Assembly: GCA_021790335.1 (NCBI GenBank)
Contig: JAJYEE010000001.1
Span: 155,873 to 219,872, forward strand
Origin: Pseudomonadota bacterium
Lineage (GTDB): Bacteria; Pseudomonadota; Gammaproteobacteria; Acidiferrobacterales; UBA6901
Reading direction: 5' to 3'
DNA: 64,000 nucleotides
This document shows positions 1 to 7,856 of the stretch, piece by piece. Both the position numbers and the translations under genes were made by a program. Under the pieces are notes generated by a model. The model saw only the letters and a program-made list of their open reading frames with translations, made no database searches and had not been told where the DNA came from. Every line of letters starts with the position of its first letter. The first letter of the stretch is position 1.

Positions 1-317
1 AGCGCCCACTCGGCGTTGCATCGTTTCTTGCGGATTGTGTCGACTGGAGCATCGCATATCATCTTGTCGTGCAGAATCAGCAGATGTGTGTCGATAATGC
101 TCGAAATTTCGGGAGGTGCGGACTTCGGGATGTGGTCGCGTATGCTCTCGAGCTGGTTGCGTGCGGAATCGATTGCCGCAGTGAAGCGCTTGATCTCTTC
201 TTCGATCAGGTTCTCCGGCAACGCATATTCCGGCACCTCCGGCCGTTCGCGGTGCAGCACGTGTGCCTTGCCAATGGCAATTCCGCTGCTGACGCCAGTT
301 CCGTGCAGTACAAGCAT
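1..317 (-). CDS. ptsI: PTS enzyme I, N-terminal fragment (cut by window edge)
   Basis: The first ~105 residues of phosphoenolpyruvate-protein phosphotransferase, the enzyme that takes phosphate from PEP and passes it to HPr. The protein opens with MLVLHGTGVSSGIAIGKAH, the family's N-terminal signature, followed by the helical HPr-binding region (THLLILHD near residue 80). The phosphorylated histidine and the PEP-binding barrel lie beyond the window, so catalytic competence cannot be judged. The start is 5 bp after the HPr stop, making this the last visible gene of a tightly packed hprK-rapZ-EIIA-HPr-EI cluster. Identity is clear; only completeness is unknown. Confidence 0.88.
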   Translation of the reverse strand, partial: MLVLHGTGVSSGIAIGKAHVLHRERPEVPEYALPENLIEEEIKRFTAAIDSARNQLESIRDHIPKSAPPEISSIIDTHLLILHDKMICDAPVDTIRKKRCNAEWA

Positions 318-322
318 GGCGT

Positions 323-592
323 TTACTCTTCCTCGCCGAAGCGGTTATCCATCAAATTGCGCAAGGCCTGCATTGCTTCGTCCTCGTCCTTTCCGTCGAC
401 ACGCAGGATAAGCCGGCTTCCTTGGCCGGCAGCCAGCATCATGATTCCCATGATGCTCTTTCCGTTCGCCTGGTGGCCATTGCGCTCCAGAATGATGTCA
501 CTCTTGAACTGCGATGCAAGATTGACGAATTTCGCCGAAGCGCGTGCATGCATGCCGAGCTTGTTGATTACCGTTATGGTTGCATTCTTCAT
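323..592 (-). CDS. ptsH: Phosphocarrier protein HPr
   Basis: 89-residue HPr, the small phosphocarrier between enzyme I and EIIA proteins. The active-site motif GMHARAS places the phosphorylated histidine at residue 15. The second motif NGKSIMGIM puts a serine at residue 46, the site modified by HPr kinase/phosphorylase, whose gene lies 1.3 kb upstream in the same cluster. Length and both motifs are normal. The start codon overlaps the EIIA stop by 4 bp (ATGA), indicating translational coupling. It could equally be called NPr, since no sugar permease is seen nearby and the system looks regulatory. Confidence 0.95.
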   Translation of the reverse strand: MKNATITVINKLGMHARASAKFVNLASQFKSDIILERNGHQANGKSIMGIMMLAAGQGSRLILRVDGKDEDEAMQALRNLMDNRFGEEE

Positions 593-1002
593 CGACGCGG
601 CTCCGCCTTGCGCAGTTCCACTGGTGCCGACACTATGCCTTCGGGGCCGCCCGTCAGAGCTTTTGCGACGAGCCCTTTCATGTCCAGGCTGCGGTAATTC
701 AGAATCCGGATGAGCATTGGAAGGTTCACGCCGCTTACGAGTTCGATGTGATTCTTTCTGAGGAGGCGGCAGGCCGTGTTGGTGTGGGACGCGCCATAAA
801 TGTCAGCCAAAATCAGTACCCCCTGGCCATGGTCGAGCTGCGTCAGGCGTTCGGCGATAGCCTGCTCCAGAAGCTCCTGTGGCAGTTCATAGTCCACAGG
901 AAAGGTCTCGACGCCAGGCGGCAGCTCGCCCAGAACGTGTTCCGCCGAGCGCAGTAATCCCTTGCCAAGATCTGCCTGAGCCAGAATCAACAGACCTATC
1001 AT
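589..1002 (-). CDS. Mannose-type PTS EIIA domain protein with Gln at the phosphorylation site
   Basis: 137-residue stand-alone EIIA of the mannose/sorbose family, normally phosphorylated by HPr. I chose the ATG that overlaps the rapZ stop (ATGA), giving the usual MIGLLIL opening. Family members read roughly I-x-T/A-H-x-x-x-G here, with the phosphorylated His at 9 or 10. This one reads ILAQADLG, with Gln9 (CAG, bases 976-978). The conserved Asp67 is kept in ADIYG, but the next loop, usually G-G/A-S/T-P-S-N, reads GASHTN and adds His73. The rest (SGVNLPML, about 92-99) is typical. By family knowledge it should not accept phosphate in the usual way; a structural or sensing role is my inference. 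Confidence 0.85.
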   Translation of the reverse strand: MIGLLILAQADLGKGLLRSAEHVLGELPPGVETFPVDYELPQELLEQAIAERLTQLDHGQGVLILADIYGASHTNTACRLLRKNHIELVSGVNLPMLIRILNYRSLDMKGLVAKALTGGPEGIVSAPVELRKAEPRR

Positions 1003-1853
1003 GCCAACTCCCGGTGTCGAACCTGCACGTTTACCCCTTTGCGCGAAAAGTACTCCGCCAGCCTCCTGACCAGATATACCGAGCGATGCTGGCCTCCGGT
1101 ACACCCCAAAGCGATGGTCATGTAGCTGCGATGCTCCGCCTCGAAGCTCGGCAGCCAGTTCCCAAGGAAGTCGCATAGCTGTCCGAACATGGCTTGCACC
1201 CGCTTGTCTTTCTCGAGGAACTCCATGACCGGTGGATCGAGTCCTGTCAGCTTGCGCAGGTCGGCCTCCCAGTAGGGATTTGGAAGGCAGCGAACATCGA
1301 AAACGAAATCTGCATCAAGCGGGGTCCCGTTCTTGAACCCAAAGGACTCGAACATCAGGGTCATTCCCTCTGTATTATCGCTGCGCGCGAAGTTATGCAC
1401 CAGATGGCGCAGCTCGTGCGGGGTGGTATGGGTAGTGTCGACCCGCAGTGCGGCATTGGCAGACAGCGGCACGAGCAGCGCTTTCTCCTGACGAATTCCA
1501 TCCAGCAGCGGAATACCCCGCCTGGTGAGCGGGTGCTTGCGGCGCGTCGCCTTGAAGCGCGTGACCAGGACGGATTCCTCCGCCTCGAGAAAAATGATCT
1601 GATAACTCAATCCGATGGATTCGAGCTGGGCCAGCCCGGTCGGCAGGGCGTCAAGAAAGCGGTGATTGCGCGCGTCGATGCCGACCGCCGCGTTGCGCAG
1701 CTCGTCGCGCCCGCTTTCCATAATCTGGCGCGCGAAGTGCGGCAACAGCGCCGCCGGGAGGTTGTCTATGCAGTAGAACCCCATATCCTCCAGCGCCTGG
1801 AGCGCGATACTTTTTCCGGATCCGGAGAGCCCGCTGACTATCAGGAATGTCAT
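999..1853 (-). CDS. rapZ: RNase adapter protein RapZ (P-loop nucleotide-binding protein)
   Basis: 284-residue RapZ/YvcJ family protein, exactly the length of the E. coli protein. The family binds nucleotides and, in enterics, presents the small RNA GlmZ to RNase E to control glucosamine-6-phosphate synthase. The Walker A motif GLSGSGKS is at residues 8-15, followed by LEDMGFYCIDNLP. The C-terminal RNA-binding half has FESFGFKNGTP, FDVRCLPNPYW and the near-terminal CTGGQHRSVY. An upstream in-frame ATG at 1931 would add 26 unconserved residues and overlap hprK, so I prefer 1853. Whether the RNase E role holds in this organism is inference. Confidence 0.95.
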   Translation of the reverse strand: MTFLIVSGLSGSGKSIALQALEDMGFYCIDNLPAALLPHFARQIMESGRDELRNAAVGIDARNHRFLDALPTGLAQLESIGLSYQIIFLEAEESVLVTRFKATRRKHPLTRRGIPLLDGIRQEKALLVPLSANAALRVDTTHTTPHELRHLVHNFARSDNTEGMTLMFESFGFKNGTPLDADFVFDVRCLPNPYWEADLRKLTGLDPPVMEFLEKDKRVQAMFGQLCDFLGNWLPSFEAEHRSYMTIALGCTGGQHRSVYLVRRLAEYFSRKGVNVQVRHRELA

Positions 1854-1917
1854 GTCTGGAGTCGCCCCGGTGCAGGGCCTGCTGGTGTCTCCGGAACTCT
1901 GATGAACCGGTATGTCA

Positions 1918-2868
1918 TCATTTCTCGGCACCTTGCATGGCCGCTTCCTGCCGCTTCACTATGTCGTCCAGCGGGTTCACTCCGCGCATGCGGAGTATAT
2001 GGCTGCGGGTCGCGACTTCGACCAAAACCGCGAGATTTCTGCCAGGGGCCACATAAAGCACCACTTCGGGGATCTCGACGTCGAGGATGCGCCGGGTCTT
2101 CTGTTCAGCCTGCAGGCGGTCTATGCTGCCCAGCCGCCTGCGTTTCAGCTGCTCGAGACGCACAATCAGGCGCAGAGTCTTCTCCGAACGCACCGCGGTT
2201 TCGCCGAACATGGCACGCACATTGAGTATCCCAAGGCCGCGTACTTCGAGGAAATCCCGCAAGATGCTCGGGCTGCGCCCAAGCAGCACGTCGGGGCCGG
2301 TTCGGAAGAACTCAACGGCATCGTCGGCGATGAGGCGATGATTGCGGCTCAGCAATTCCAGCGCCAGTTCACTTTTGCCCATGCCGCTTTCGCCGGTTAG
2401 CAGTACGCCCACGCCCATTACCTCCAGGTACACTCCGTGCAGTGTGATGTGCGCCGCTAGCGCGGCGGCGAGATAATGCTGCAGGTGGTCGATCAGCTTG
2501 GGGCTGGGCAACGGCGAAGAAAGCAGTGGCAGTTTCATCGATTCAGATGCCGAACGCAGGTCGGTGGCCACCTTTTCGCCATTGGCCACTACCACCACGG
2601 CGGTTGTGGCGCAGCTGAACAAATCACGGACGGCTTGGCGGCGTTTTGCCACCGAGAGTTTCCGCAAATAGGTCGTCTCGGCGCTCCCGAGAACCTGGAC
2701 GCGGTTGGGGTGCACGAAATTCAGGTGACCGACCAGCGCCATGCCTGGAAATTTCGCAGTCGCAGGTTCCAGCAGCCGGTCCCGGCCGGCATGACCCGAA
2801 AGCCACTTGAGCTTCAGCGACTCGTGCTGGGCCTCAAACAGTCCATTGGCGGTAAGAATCGTGGTCAT
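1918..2868 (-). CDS. hprK: HPr kinase/phosphorylase
   Basis: 316-residue bifunctional enzyme that phosphorylates and dephosphorylates HPr on Ser46. The N-terminal domain (about 1-130) is the variable half. The catalytic domain has HGVYLEVMGVGVLLTG leading into Walker A GESGMGKS at about 159-166, ADDAVEF at 181-187, and the family signature EVRGLGILNVRAMFG at about 208-222. All expected catalytic features are present. It heads the minus-strand cluster with rapZ, EIIA, HPr and EI. No strong Shine-Dalgarno sequence precedes the ATG. Its target serine is intact in the neighbouring HPr, supporting a working regulatory pair. Confidence 0.95.
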   Translation of the reverse strand: MTTILTANGLFEAQHESLKLKWLSGHAGRDRLLEPATAKFPGMALVGHLNFVHPNRVQVLGSAETTYLRKLSVAKRRQAVRDLFSCATTAVVVVANGEKVATDLRSASESMKLPLLSSPLPSPKLIDHLQHYLAAALAAHITLHGVYLEVMGVGVLLTGESGMGKSELALELLSRNHRLIADDAVEFFRTGPDVLLGRSPSILRDFLEVRGLGILNVRAMFGETAVRSEKTLRLIVRLEQLKRRRLGSIDRLQAEQKTRRILDVEIPEVVLYVAPGRNLAVLVEVATRSHILRMRGVNPLDDIVKRQEAAMQGAEK

Positions 2869-3859
2869 ATGTGCAGTCGTTTGTGCCGCGTGCTCGCAAA
2901 GTCAATGTTCGGGGGGTGAGGCATTGTGACCGGTGCCTTTATCCCGACGCAGTATCCGGTGATGTCTGCTGATCTCCGCGCCATATCGCCGATGCCGCAA
3001 GCCACGTTGTCAGGCCCCCACCACTGATGTCTGGCAGCGTTCTGCCGTGCCGGGGGGCATGGCCCCCGGGGCTCTGTGATGCGCCGCGCGGACAACGAAT
3101 CTGCCGGACTGGCGCGCCGTGCACGATTTGCCGGATCTGTGTGTCCGGCCTGGCTGGACGCTGTGTGTGGAGGCCGGAAAACCGTGTCCGTCGCCATCGC
3201 TGCCCCGGGGGGAGGGGCCCTGTTGGAGCGGAACAGCCAGCGGCGCTCCAGCGGGCGGCTGGCGCGTTCTGGGGGCCGGTTGTGCAATGCGGTGGCTGCC
3301 CGCAGCAGGGTGCCCGGTCAAACTGGAGAGTATGAAGAAATCTCATAAAGACTGTAAGTGATTAGCCAGTATAATTAAACTGTCTGATCCGGGCACGCCA
3401 TACATCCCCAAAAGCCTGGAGCAATACCGCACTGTTCGGGTAAATATCAGACGCTCAAGCAGTCCGCAAGGTTGCCACCGATGTTGCACACCACGCAAGC
3501 CAGGCCGGCGCAGTGGGCGAGAGGTTTTCCGGACGGGTTACCGAGGCAAGGGTGCCGCGATTCTACCGGGAAGCGGCTCATGCCCCTCAACATCTCACGC
3601 TAGCACACTGGCGCCGCAATTACGAAAAATCAATATCTTGGGGCGTCCAGTGGACGTCACGGTAAGCACAGAACGACCGTCGCGGAGACGCTGCAGGAAG
3701 GGCGACTCGCGCCGGGATGGGTTGCCAGCCAGTTTGGCCGGTGCCTTCGTGGAACGCTGTAGACCAGAAGCGAGGTGCCGGCGCCTCGGTCACGTAATCC
3801 ACGTGTCTCGACGCCTGGCGCGCTGGGTACGCGTTGTGGTACCCAGCGCGCCAGGCGTG
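2869..3859. other. Gene-free interval between hpf and hprK
   Basis: About 990 bp without a convincing coding region on either strand. The hprK-proximal half (to about 3330) is very GC-rich with G and C runs, and its open frames have Arg/Pro-rich, low-complexity translations. The segment 3340-3440 is distinctly AT-richer (for example 3361-3380) and may hold the hprK-cluster promoter, but I could not find a convincing -35/-10 pair. In related gene orders ptsN occupies this position; I see no remnant of its conserved motifs. The hpf-proximal end holds a perfect 20-bp inverted repeat. Confidence 0.6.
3811..3858 (-). terminator. Perfect 20-bp inverted repeat directly after hpf
   Basis: Arms 3811-3830 and 3839-3858 are exact reverse complements around an 8-base loop (GCGTTGTG). 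The repeat begins one base after the hpf TAG stop. As RNA it would form a very stable 20-bp hairpin. On the minus strand it is not followed by a T tract, so it is not a classical intrinsic terminator; it could instead protect the rpoN-hpf mRNA 3' end or act as a binding or cruciform site. Confidence 0.55.
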
Positions 3860-4192
3860 CTAGTCAGGCTTCTGATCCTTGAGAGCACCACCGTTGCGGT
3901 GATGGTCCGTCATTTTTTCCTTGTGTCTCAAAACCTGACGGTCCAGCTTATCGGCCAGGTTATCGATGGCGGCATACATATCATTGTGCTCGGAATCCGC
4001 ATGTAGTTTGGTGCCCTTGGCGTTGATCGTGGCCTCGACCGTGTGACGATTCTTGCGTTTCTCGAAATGCAGCACTACGTTGGTGGTTGTCATGTAATCA
4101 AAGTGTTTCTGAATCCGCCCGATTTTTTCCGACACATAGTTGCGCAGGGGTTCAGTAACTTCTACCTGCTGTCCGGTCACTGTGATCTGCAT
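3860..4192 (-). CDS. hpf: Ribosome hibernation promoting factor (short HPF)
   Basis: 110-residue HPF/YfiA-family protein that binds the 30S decoding centre in stationary phase and promotes 100S dimers. It starts MQITVTGQQVEVTEPLRNYV, with the beta-alpha-beta-beta-beta-alpha fold implied by VVLHFEKRKNRHTVEATI and a closing helix YAAIDNLADKLDRQV. The length is that of the short gammaproteobacterial type; the C-terminal dimerisation domain of long HPF is absent. It lies 22 bp after rpoN, the conserved arrangement, and is probably cotranscribed with it. Confidence 0.95.
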   Translation of the reverse strand: MQITVTGQQVEVTEPLRNYVSEKIGRIQKHFDYMTTTNVVLHFEKRKNRHTVEATINAKGTKLHADSEHNDMYAAIDNLADKLDRQVLRHKEKMTDHHRNGGALKDQKPD

Positions 4193-4214
4193 AGCTGCCC
4201 TCCGAATGCAACGA

Positions 4215-5756
4215 TTAAACCAGTGATTTTCTCTGGCTGGATGGGGGAATATTAAGGGATTCTCGGTACTTGGCGACGGTGCGCCGTGCTACATGAATGC
4301 CCTGCTCCTCCAGGATCTCGGCGATCTTGCTGTCGCTGATGGGCCTGGATGAGGTTTCCGATTCCACCAGCTTCTTGATCAGACTGCGGATCGCGGTCGC
4401 CGAACAGGTACCGCCATCGGCGGTATTCACGTGGCTTGAAAAGAAGTACTTGAGTTCAAAGATGCCGCGCGGTGTCAGCATGTATTTCTGGGTTGTAACG
4501 CGCGAAATGGTCGATTCGTGCATTTCGACCACCTCGGCGATGTCGTGCAGCACCAGCGGTTTCATGGCCTCGGGCCCGTGGTCAAAGAACGCGCGCTGAC
4601 GATCGACGATGGCTCTTGCCACCTTCAGCAACGTGTCGTTGCGGCTTGCTAGGCTCTTGATGAACCAGCGCGCCTCCTGCAGGCGCTCCTGCAGGTATTT
4701 GTTGTCGGCACTTCCGCTTCCGCGGTGAATCATCTTTTCATAGTGCGTGTTGATGCGCAGCCGCGGTGTCGTACCGCTATTCAGATCGGCCCGCCATACA
4801 CCGCGCATTTTTTTCACGATGATATCGGGCACAACGTAGCTGGCTTGCGAAGTCTGGACACTTCCGCCGGGTCTGGGGTTGAGCTGCTGGATAAGTTCGA
4901 TCGCCGCCTGCAGTTCATCCGGCCGCAGCTTCAGTACGCGGCGCAGTTGCTTGAAGTCGCGTGATGCCAGCAGATCAAGGTTCCCAGGCTGCGCGAGTTC
5001 GTGGGCGGCGTCAAGAGACGGAGTGCCGGGACTCATCCCGCGCAGCTGCAACAGCAGGCATTCGCTCAGGTTGCGTGCCCCCACCCCGATGGGGTCGAAG
5101 TTCTGGATCTGATGCAGTACCGCTTCAATCTCGTCCAGCTCCACCGTGTCCGTGTTGTCCGACTGGCCCTGGCGGGCGTCGGTGCCCACTGCCTGGCGAA
5201 TTTCCTCCAGGCCGACGGTCAGATAGCCATCGTCATTGATGGCATCGATCAGGGCCATCGCGATCTGGCGGTCGGCATCCGAGAAAGGCGTCATCTGCAT
5301 CTGCCACAGGAGATGATCCCGCAGGGTGAGCGGAATGCTGTTGCGGGCATCTATGTCGGGAAGTCCGTCATCCGAAGCCGGCCGGTCAGCCGCGCCTGCA
5401 GAATTGTCGAAGGTATCTTCCCACGCCTCGGCGACATAGTCGTCCGGGTTTGCCTCGGCTTCGTGGTCCGGACCTGTGTCGGTCGCGATCTCATCGCCCG
5501 CGACTGCCTCTTCGCTTTCCTCTCCGCCTGTTTCGGGTTCGTCCTTCTTTTCCTGTTCGCCCGGGGTGCTGTCGCCATCGTTCTTGCCGGCGCTAACCTC
5601 CTCATCAACCTCTTCCAGCAGAGGGTTGTTCTCGATCGCCTCCTGGATTTCCTGCTGCAATTCCAACGATGACAGCTGCAGCAGCCGTATCGCCTGCTGC
5701 AGCTGGGGCGTGATGGTCAGATGCTGACCGAGTTTAAGATCCAACGACTGCTTCAT
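4215..5756 (-). CDS. rpoN: RNA polymerase sigma-54 factor
   Basis: 513-residue sigma-54. Region I (about 1-50) is the Gln/Leu-rich activator-responsive segment starting MKQSLDLKLGQHLTITPQ. Residues 55-135 are the acidic, low-complexity region II. The core-binding domain follows, then the helix-turn-helix (HESTISRVT), and the RpoN box ARRTVAKYRE near the C-terminus that reads the -24 promoter element. The frame is open for 85 more residues upstream, but these are not sigma-54-like; MKQSLDL is the universal start. It is upstream of hpf and 271 bp after lptB. Confidence 0.97.
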   Translation of the reverse strand: MKQSLDLKLGQHLTITPQLQQAIRLLQLSSLELQQEIQEAIENNPLLEEVDEEVSAGKNDGDSTPGEQEKKDEPETGGEESEEAVAGDEIATDTGPDHEAEANPDDYVAEAWEDTFDNSAGAADRPASDDGLPDIDARNSIPLTLRDHLLWQMQMTPFSDADRQIAMALIDAINDDGYLTVGLEEIRQAVGTDARQGQSDNTDTVELDEIEAVLHQIQNFDPIGVGARNLSECLLLQLRGMSPGTPSLDAAHELAQPGNLDLLASRDFKQLRRVLKLRPDELQAAIELIQQLNPRPGGSVQTSQASYVVPDIIVKKMRGVWRADLNSGTTPRLRINTHYEKMIHRGSGSADNKYLQERLQEARWFIKSLASRNDTLLKVARAIVDRQRAFFDHGPEAMKPLVLHDIAEVVEMHESTISRVTTQKYMLTPRGIFELKYFFSSHVNTADGGTCSATAIRSLIKKLVESETSSRPISDSKIAEILEEQGIHVARRTVAKYRESLNIPPSSQRKSLV

Positions 5757-5786
5757 TGGCGAAACGGCATCGTTCTTGGTGTCCGT

Positions 5787-5805
5787 GCTGCATGGGCCAT
5801 GCAGC
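5787..5805. promoter_or_regulatory. Perfect 19-bp palindrome upstream of rpoN
   Basis: GCTGCATGG-G-CCATGCAGC, two 9-base arms around one central base, ending 31 bp before the rpoN start in the 271-bp lptB-rpoN spacer. The tiny centre suits a dimeric DNA-binding protein better than an RNA hairpin. No regulator is identified; chance occurrence is possible. Confidence 0.35.
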
Positions 5806-6027
5806 GATAATGATGTTTTTTGTCTTCCCTTGCCCAGAAGTCTAGTCCATTTTCCGACCCATTGGATGTCATTTGGTGGGCTGGTTGCAAGCAGCGGCCT
5901 GCCCGGAAGTTGCCTCGTTGAGATAGATATGCTGCTGCCATGGACGGCGGGCGCCGCGGTCCGTTGCCTTTTGTCCCAAAATCCGTGGTCAGCGGGACCG
6001 GAAAGCTGCATTGTCCGCTTGGCACTG

Positions 6028-6753
6028 CTACAGACGGAAGTCTTCGCCCAGGTATACCTTCTTTACCTCTTCATTATACAAGATTTCCGCCGGCATGCCC
6101 GCAGCGAGTACTCGGCCTTCGCTAAGGATGTAGGCGCGATCACAGATTTTCAGGGTTTCACGCACGTTATGGTCGGTAATCAGCACTCCTATCCCCAGTT
6201 CTCGCAGATGCGTGATGAGTTGTTGGATATCAAGGACCGAGATGGGATCGACACCGGCGAAGGGTTCATCCAGGAGGATAAACTGGGGTCGAGTCGCGAG
6301 TGCCCGCGCGATCTCCACGCGCCGCCTCTCGCCGCCGGACAAGCTCACCCCGAGCGTCGTGCGCCGCTCCGTGATGTGAAGCTCCTGCAGCAGCTCTTCG
6401 AGCCGATGGGATCGCTCGGCCGGACTTAGGCCGGAGACGGTTTCGAGTATTGCAAGAATGTTGTCCTGTACTGAAAGCTTGCGAAAAACCGATGGTTCCT
6501 GGGGCAGATAACCCAGTCCAAGGCGCGCACGTTTGTGCATTGGCAGGCGGCTGATATCCCGGCCATCGAGGTGGATTCTGCCGCGGTCAATCGGAATGAG
6601 GCCGACGATCATGTAGAAGCAGGTTGTCTTCCCGGCGCCGTTCGGACCGAGCAGACCCACGACCTCACTGCTGCGGATTTCGAGCGACACGTCCTGAACG
6701 ACCTGACGTGCCTTGTAGCGCTTACTTAGGCCGGTTGCGGCGAGGATCGTCAA
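6028..6753 (-). CDS. lptB: LPS export ABC transporter ATPase LptB
   Basis: 241-residue ATPase that powers extraction of lipopolysaccharide from the inner membrane through LptFG and the LptC-LptA bridge. Walker [10 protein letters not shown] (about 39-47), signature [12 protein letters not shown], Walker [14 protein letters not shown], and switch His in ITDHNVRE are all present; it ends in the conserved [10 protein letters not shown] chose a TTG start at 6753 because it is preceded by AAGAGG seven bases upstream, lies one base past the lptA stop, and gives exactly the E. coli length. An upstream ATG at 6828 would overlap lptA by 74 bp. Confidence 0.95.
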   Translation of the reverse strand: MTILAATGLSKRYKARQVVQDVSLEIRSSEVVGLLGPNGAGKTTCFYMIVGLIPIDRGRIHLDGRDISRLPMHKRARLGLGYLPQEPSVFRKLSVQDNILAILETVSGLSPAERSHRLEELLQELHITERRTTLGVSLSGGERRRVEIARALATRPQFILLDEPFAGVDPISVLDIQQLITHLRELGIGVLITDHNVRETLKICDRAYILSEGRVLAAGMPAEILYNEEVKKVYLGEDFRL

Positions 6754-6754
6754 T

Positions 6755-7390
6755 TCAGGGCCTCTTGCCGGGCCGAACCGGACCGGAATTTGCAGGTGTT
6801 GAAGCCCCACGTGGCTGGATGACGACATGAACCCGGTCCTGGGCGGAGCCCGCTACCGCAGTCAGTGTGCCTGTTGCAAGGTCGTAATGCAGCGTGGCGC
6901 TGCGCAACGTGTCGTTTCCCTGCCTGAAACGGACCATTTCGTAAAGGTCGAGGCGCCGTTCCGACGCGTAGTACTTCAGGCGCAATGCGGAACCCCGAAT
7001 GTCCTCTTGCGGAGCCGGCATTCTCTGGAAAAAGGTGATCGGATTGCCTTGGGCGGAGATGGTCTGAACGGCATTGTTGTGCATGCTCGCTTCGGCTTTG
7101 GCCGCTGTGATGCGCAGTCCGCCCTGCACGAACGTCACATGCCCCCGGTAATAGGCCATGCCATTCTTCTGGTCTACTTCTATGCGGTCGGCGCTGATCT
7201 GGATCGGCAGACTGCGCTCGGCGGCAATTCCGGCCGCGCGCCGCGGTGTGGCGTCCGCCGCCGGAACCGCCGCATGTCCCGCGCCCCGGGAAGGTGGTTG
7301 ACTGTCGGCACGCGCCACCGGGGATTCGCCGAGGTACAGTGCGGAGCCCATCAGGACAAGCGCCACGGCCACGATCGACGGGAGGCGCAT
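6755..7390 (-). CDS. lptA: LPS transport periplasmic protein LptA
   Basis: 211-residue periplasmic bridge protein of the Lpt machine. An N-terminal signal peptide (hydrophobic [15 protein letters not shown], about 5-19) is followed by a Pro/Ala-rich linker and then the OstA/LptA beta-jellyroll with [25 protein letters not shown] (shown in part: [10 protein letters not shown]) and RITAAKAEA. The C-terminal tail is basic and low complexity. The ATG overlaps the lptC TGA by one base, and lptB follows immediately, as in the conserved lptCAB order. Confidence 0.93.
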   Translation of the reverse strand: MRLPSIVAVALVLMGSALYLGESPVARADSQPPSRGAGHAAVPAADATPRRAAGIAAERSLPIQISADRIEVDQKNGMAYYRGHVTFVQGGLRITAAKAEASMHNNAVQTISAQGNPITFFQRMPAPQEDIRGSALRLKYYASERRLDLYEMVRFRQGNDTLRSATLHYDLATGTLTAVAGSAQDRVHVVIQPRGASTPANSGPVRPGKRP

Positions 7391-7821
7391 CAGTCGAGCA
7401 CGATCCGCAGCTGATGCGTCGTAATTTCGCCTGCCGGGGCCCTTTTGTCGTGTCCACGCGTTACTTTGACATTTCCGGTCATGAGCAATTCCTTGCCGTT
7501 ATTATAAACTTGGCCGTGTTCCGCCGAAGTGTAGACCGCAGGTGCACCCGGGGTGTACTGGATCAGGCGCGGTTGCGTCAATGTGGCGGATTTCTCATTG
7601 GGATAGTGCACCAGGGTGCTGGCGGTCAGTACATACTTGGGTCGCCCCAGTTTGCTCATCGCGGTTACGGTGAAATTGCGGATGATGTAGTCGGGCTGGT
7701 GCTGTTGACCGGACCTTAGCGCGATTACCGGTGTGACAAGCGCGTTCGGCAGCCACACTGTCAGAATCAGCAGCGCCAGAAGGATCGCCGCGATAATGAG
7801 TTTATTGATGCTCCAGTTCAT
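7390..7821 (-). CDS. lptC: LPS export protein LptC, short form
   Basis: 143-residue bitopic inner-membrane protein that hands LPS from LptBFG to LptA. One N-terminal membrane helix (about 7-27) precedes the periplasmic jellyroll, with YIIRNFTVTAMSKLGRPKY and MTGNVKVTR. Family members are usually around 190 residues; this one stops at the strand ITTHQLRIVLD and lacks the last strands that normally contact LptA. The stop is tightly coupled to lptA (TGATG), and I see no continuation in another frame, so the shortness looks genuine. Confidence 0.88.
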   Translation of the reverse strand: MNWSINKLIIAAILLALLILTVWLPNALVTPVIALRSGQQHQPDYIIRNFTVTAMSKLGRPKYVLTASTLVHYPNEKSATLTQPRLIQYTPGAPAVYTSAEHGQVYNNGKELLMTGNVKVTRGHDKRAPAGEITTHQLRIVLD

Positions 7822-7856
7822 GCGTTCAGCCGGCGTACCGACGGGCGGCTCGCCGC

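Noticed and set aside
1194-2225. Plus-strand open frame of 343 codons opposite rapZ and hprK
   Set aside because: It is antisense to two certain genes, its translation has no family features, and long mirror frames are expected in GC-rich coding DNA.
2865-3346. Minus-strand open frames of 135-140 codons upstream of hprK
   Set aside because: Translations are Arg/Pro/Ala-rich without predicted structure or motifs, several overlapping frames are equally open, and none resembles PtsN.
3352-3375. TATAAT at 3370-3375 as a plus-strand promoter
   Set aside because: There is no -35 hexamer at 16-18 bp and no gene or clear RNA downstream on that strand.
5757-6011. 85-residue N-terminal extension of RpoN
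   Set aside because: The extension is not sigma-54-like; MKQSLDLKLGQ at 5756 is the universal start of the family.
6750-7457. 235-codon minus-strand frame across lptA and lptC, as a possible frameshifted continuation of LptC
   Set aside because: The translation is low-complexity and has none of the missing LptC strands; lptA in the other frame is clearly the real gene.
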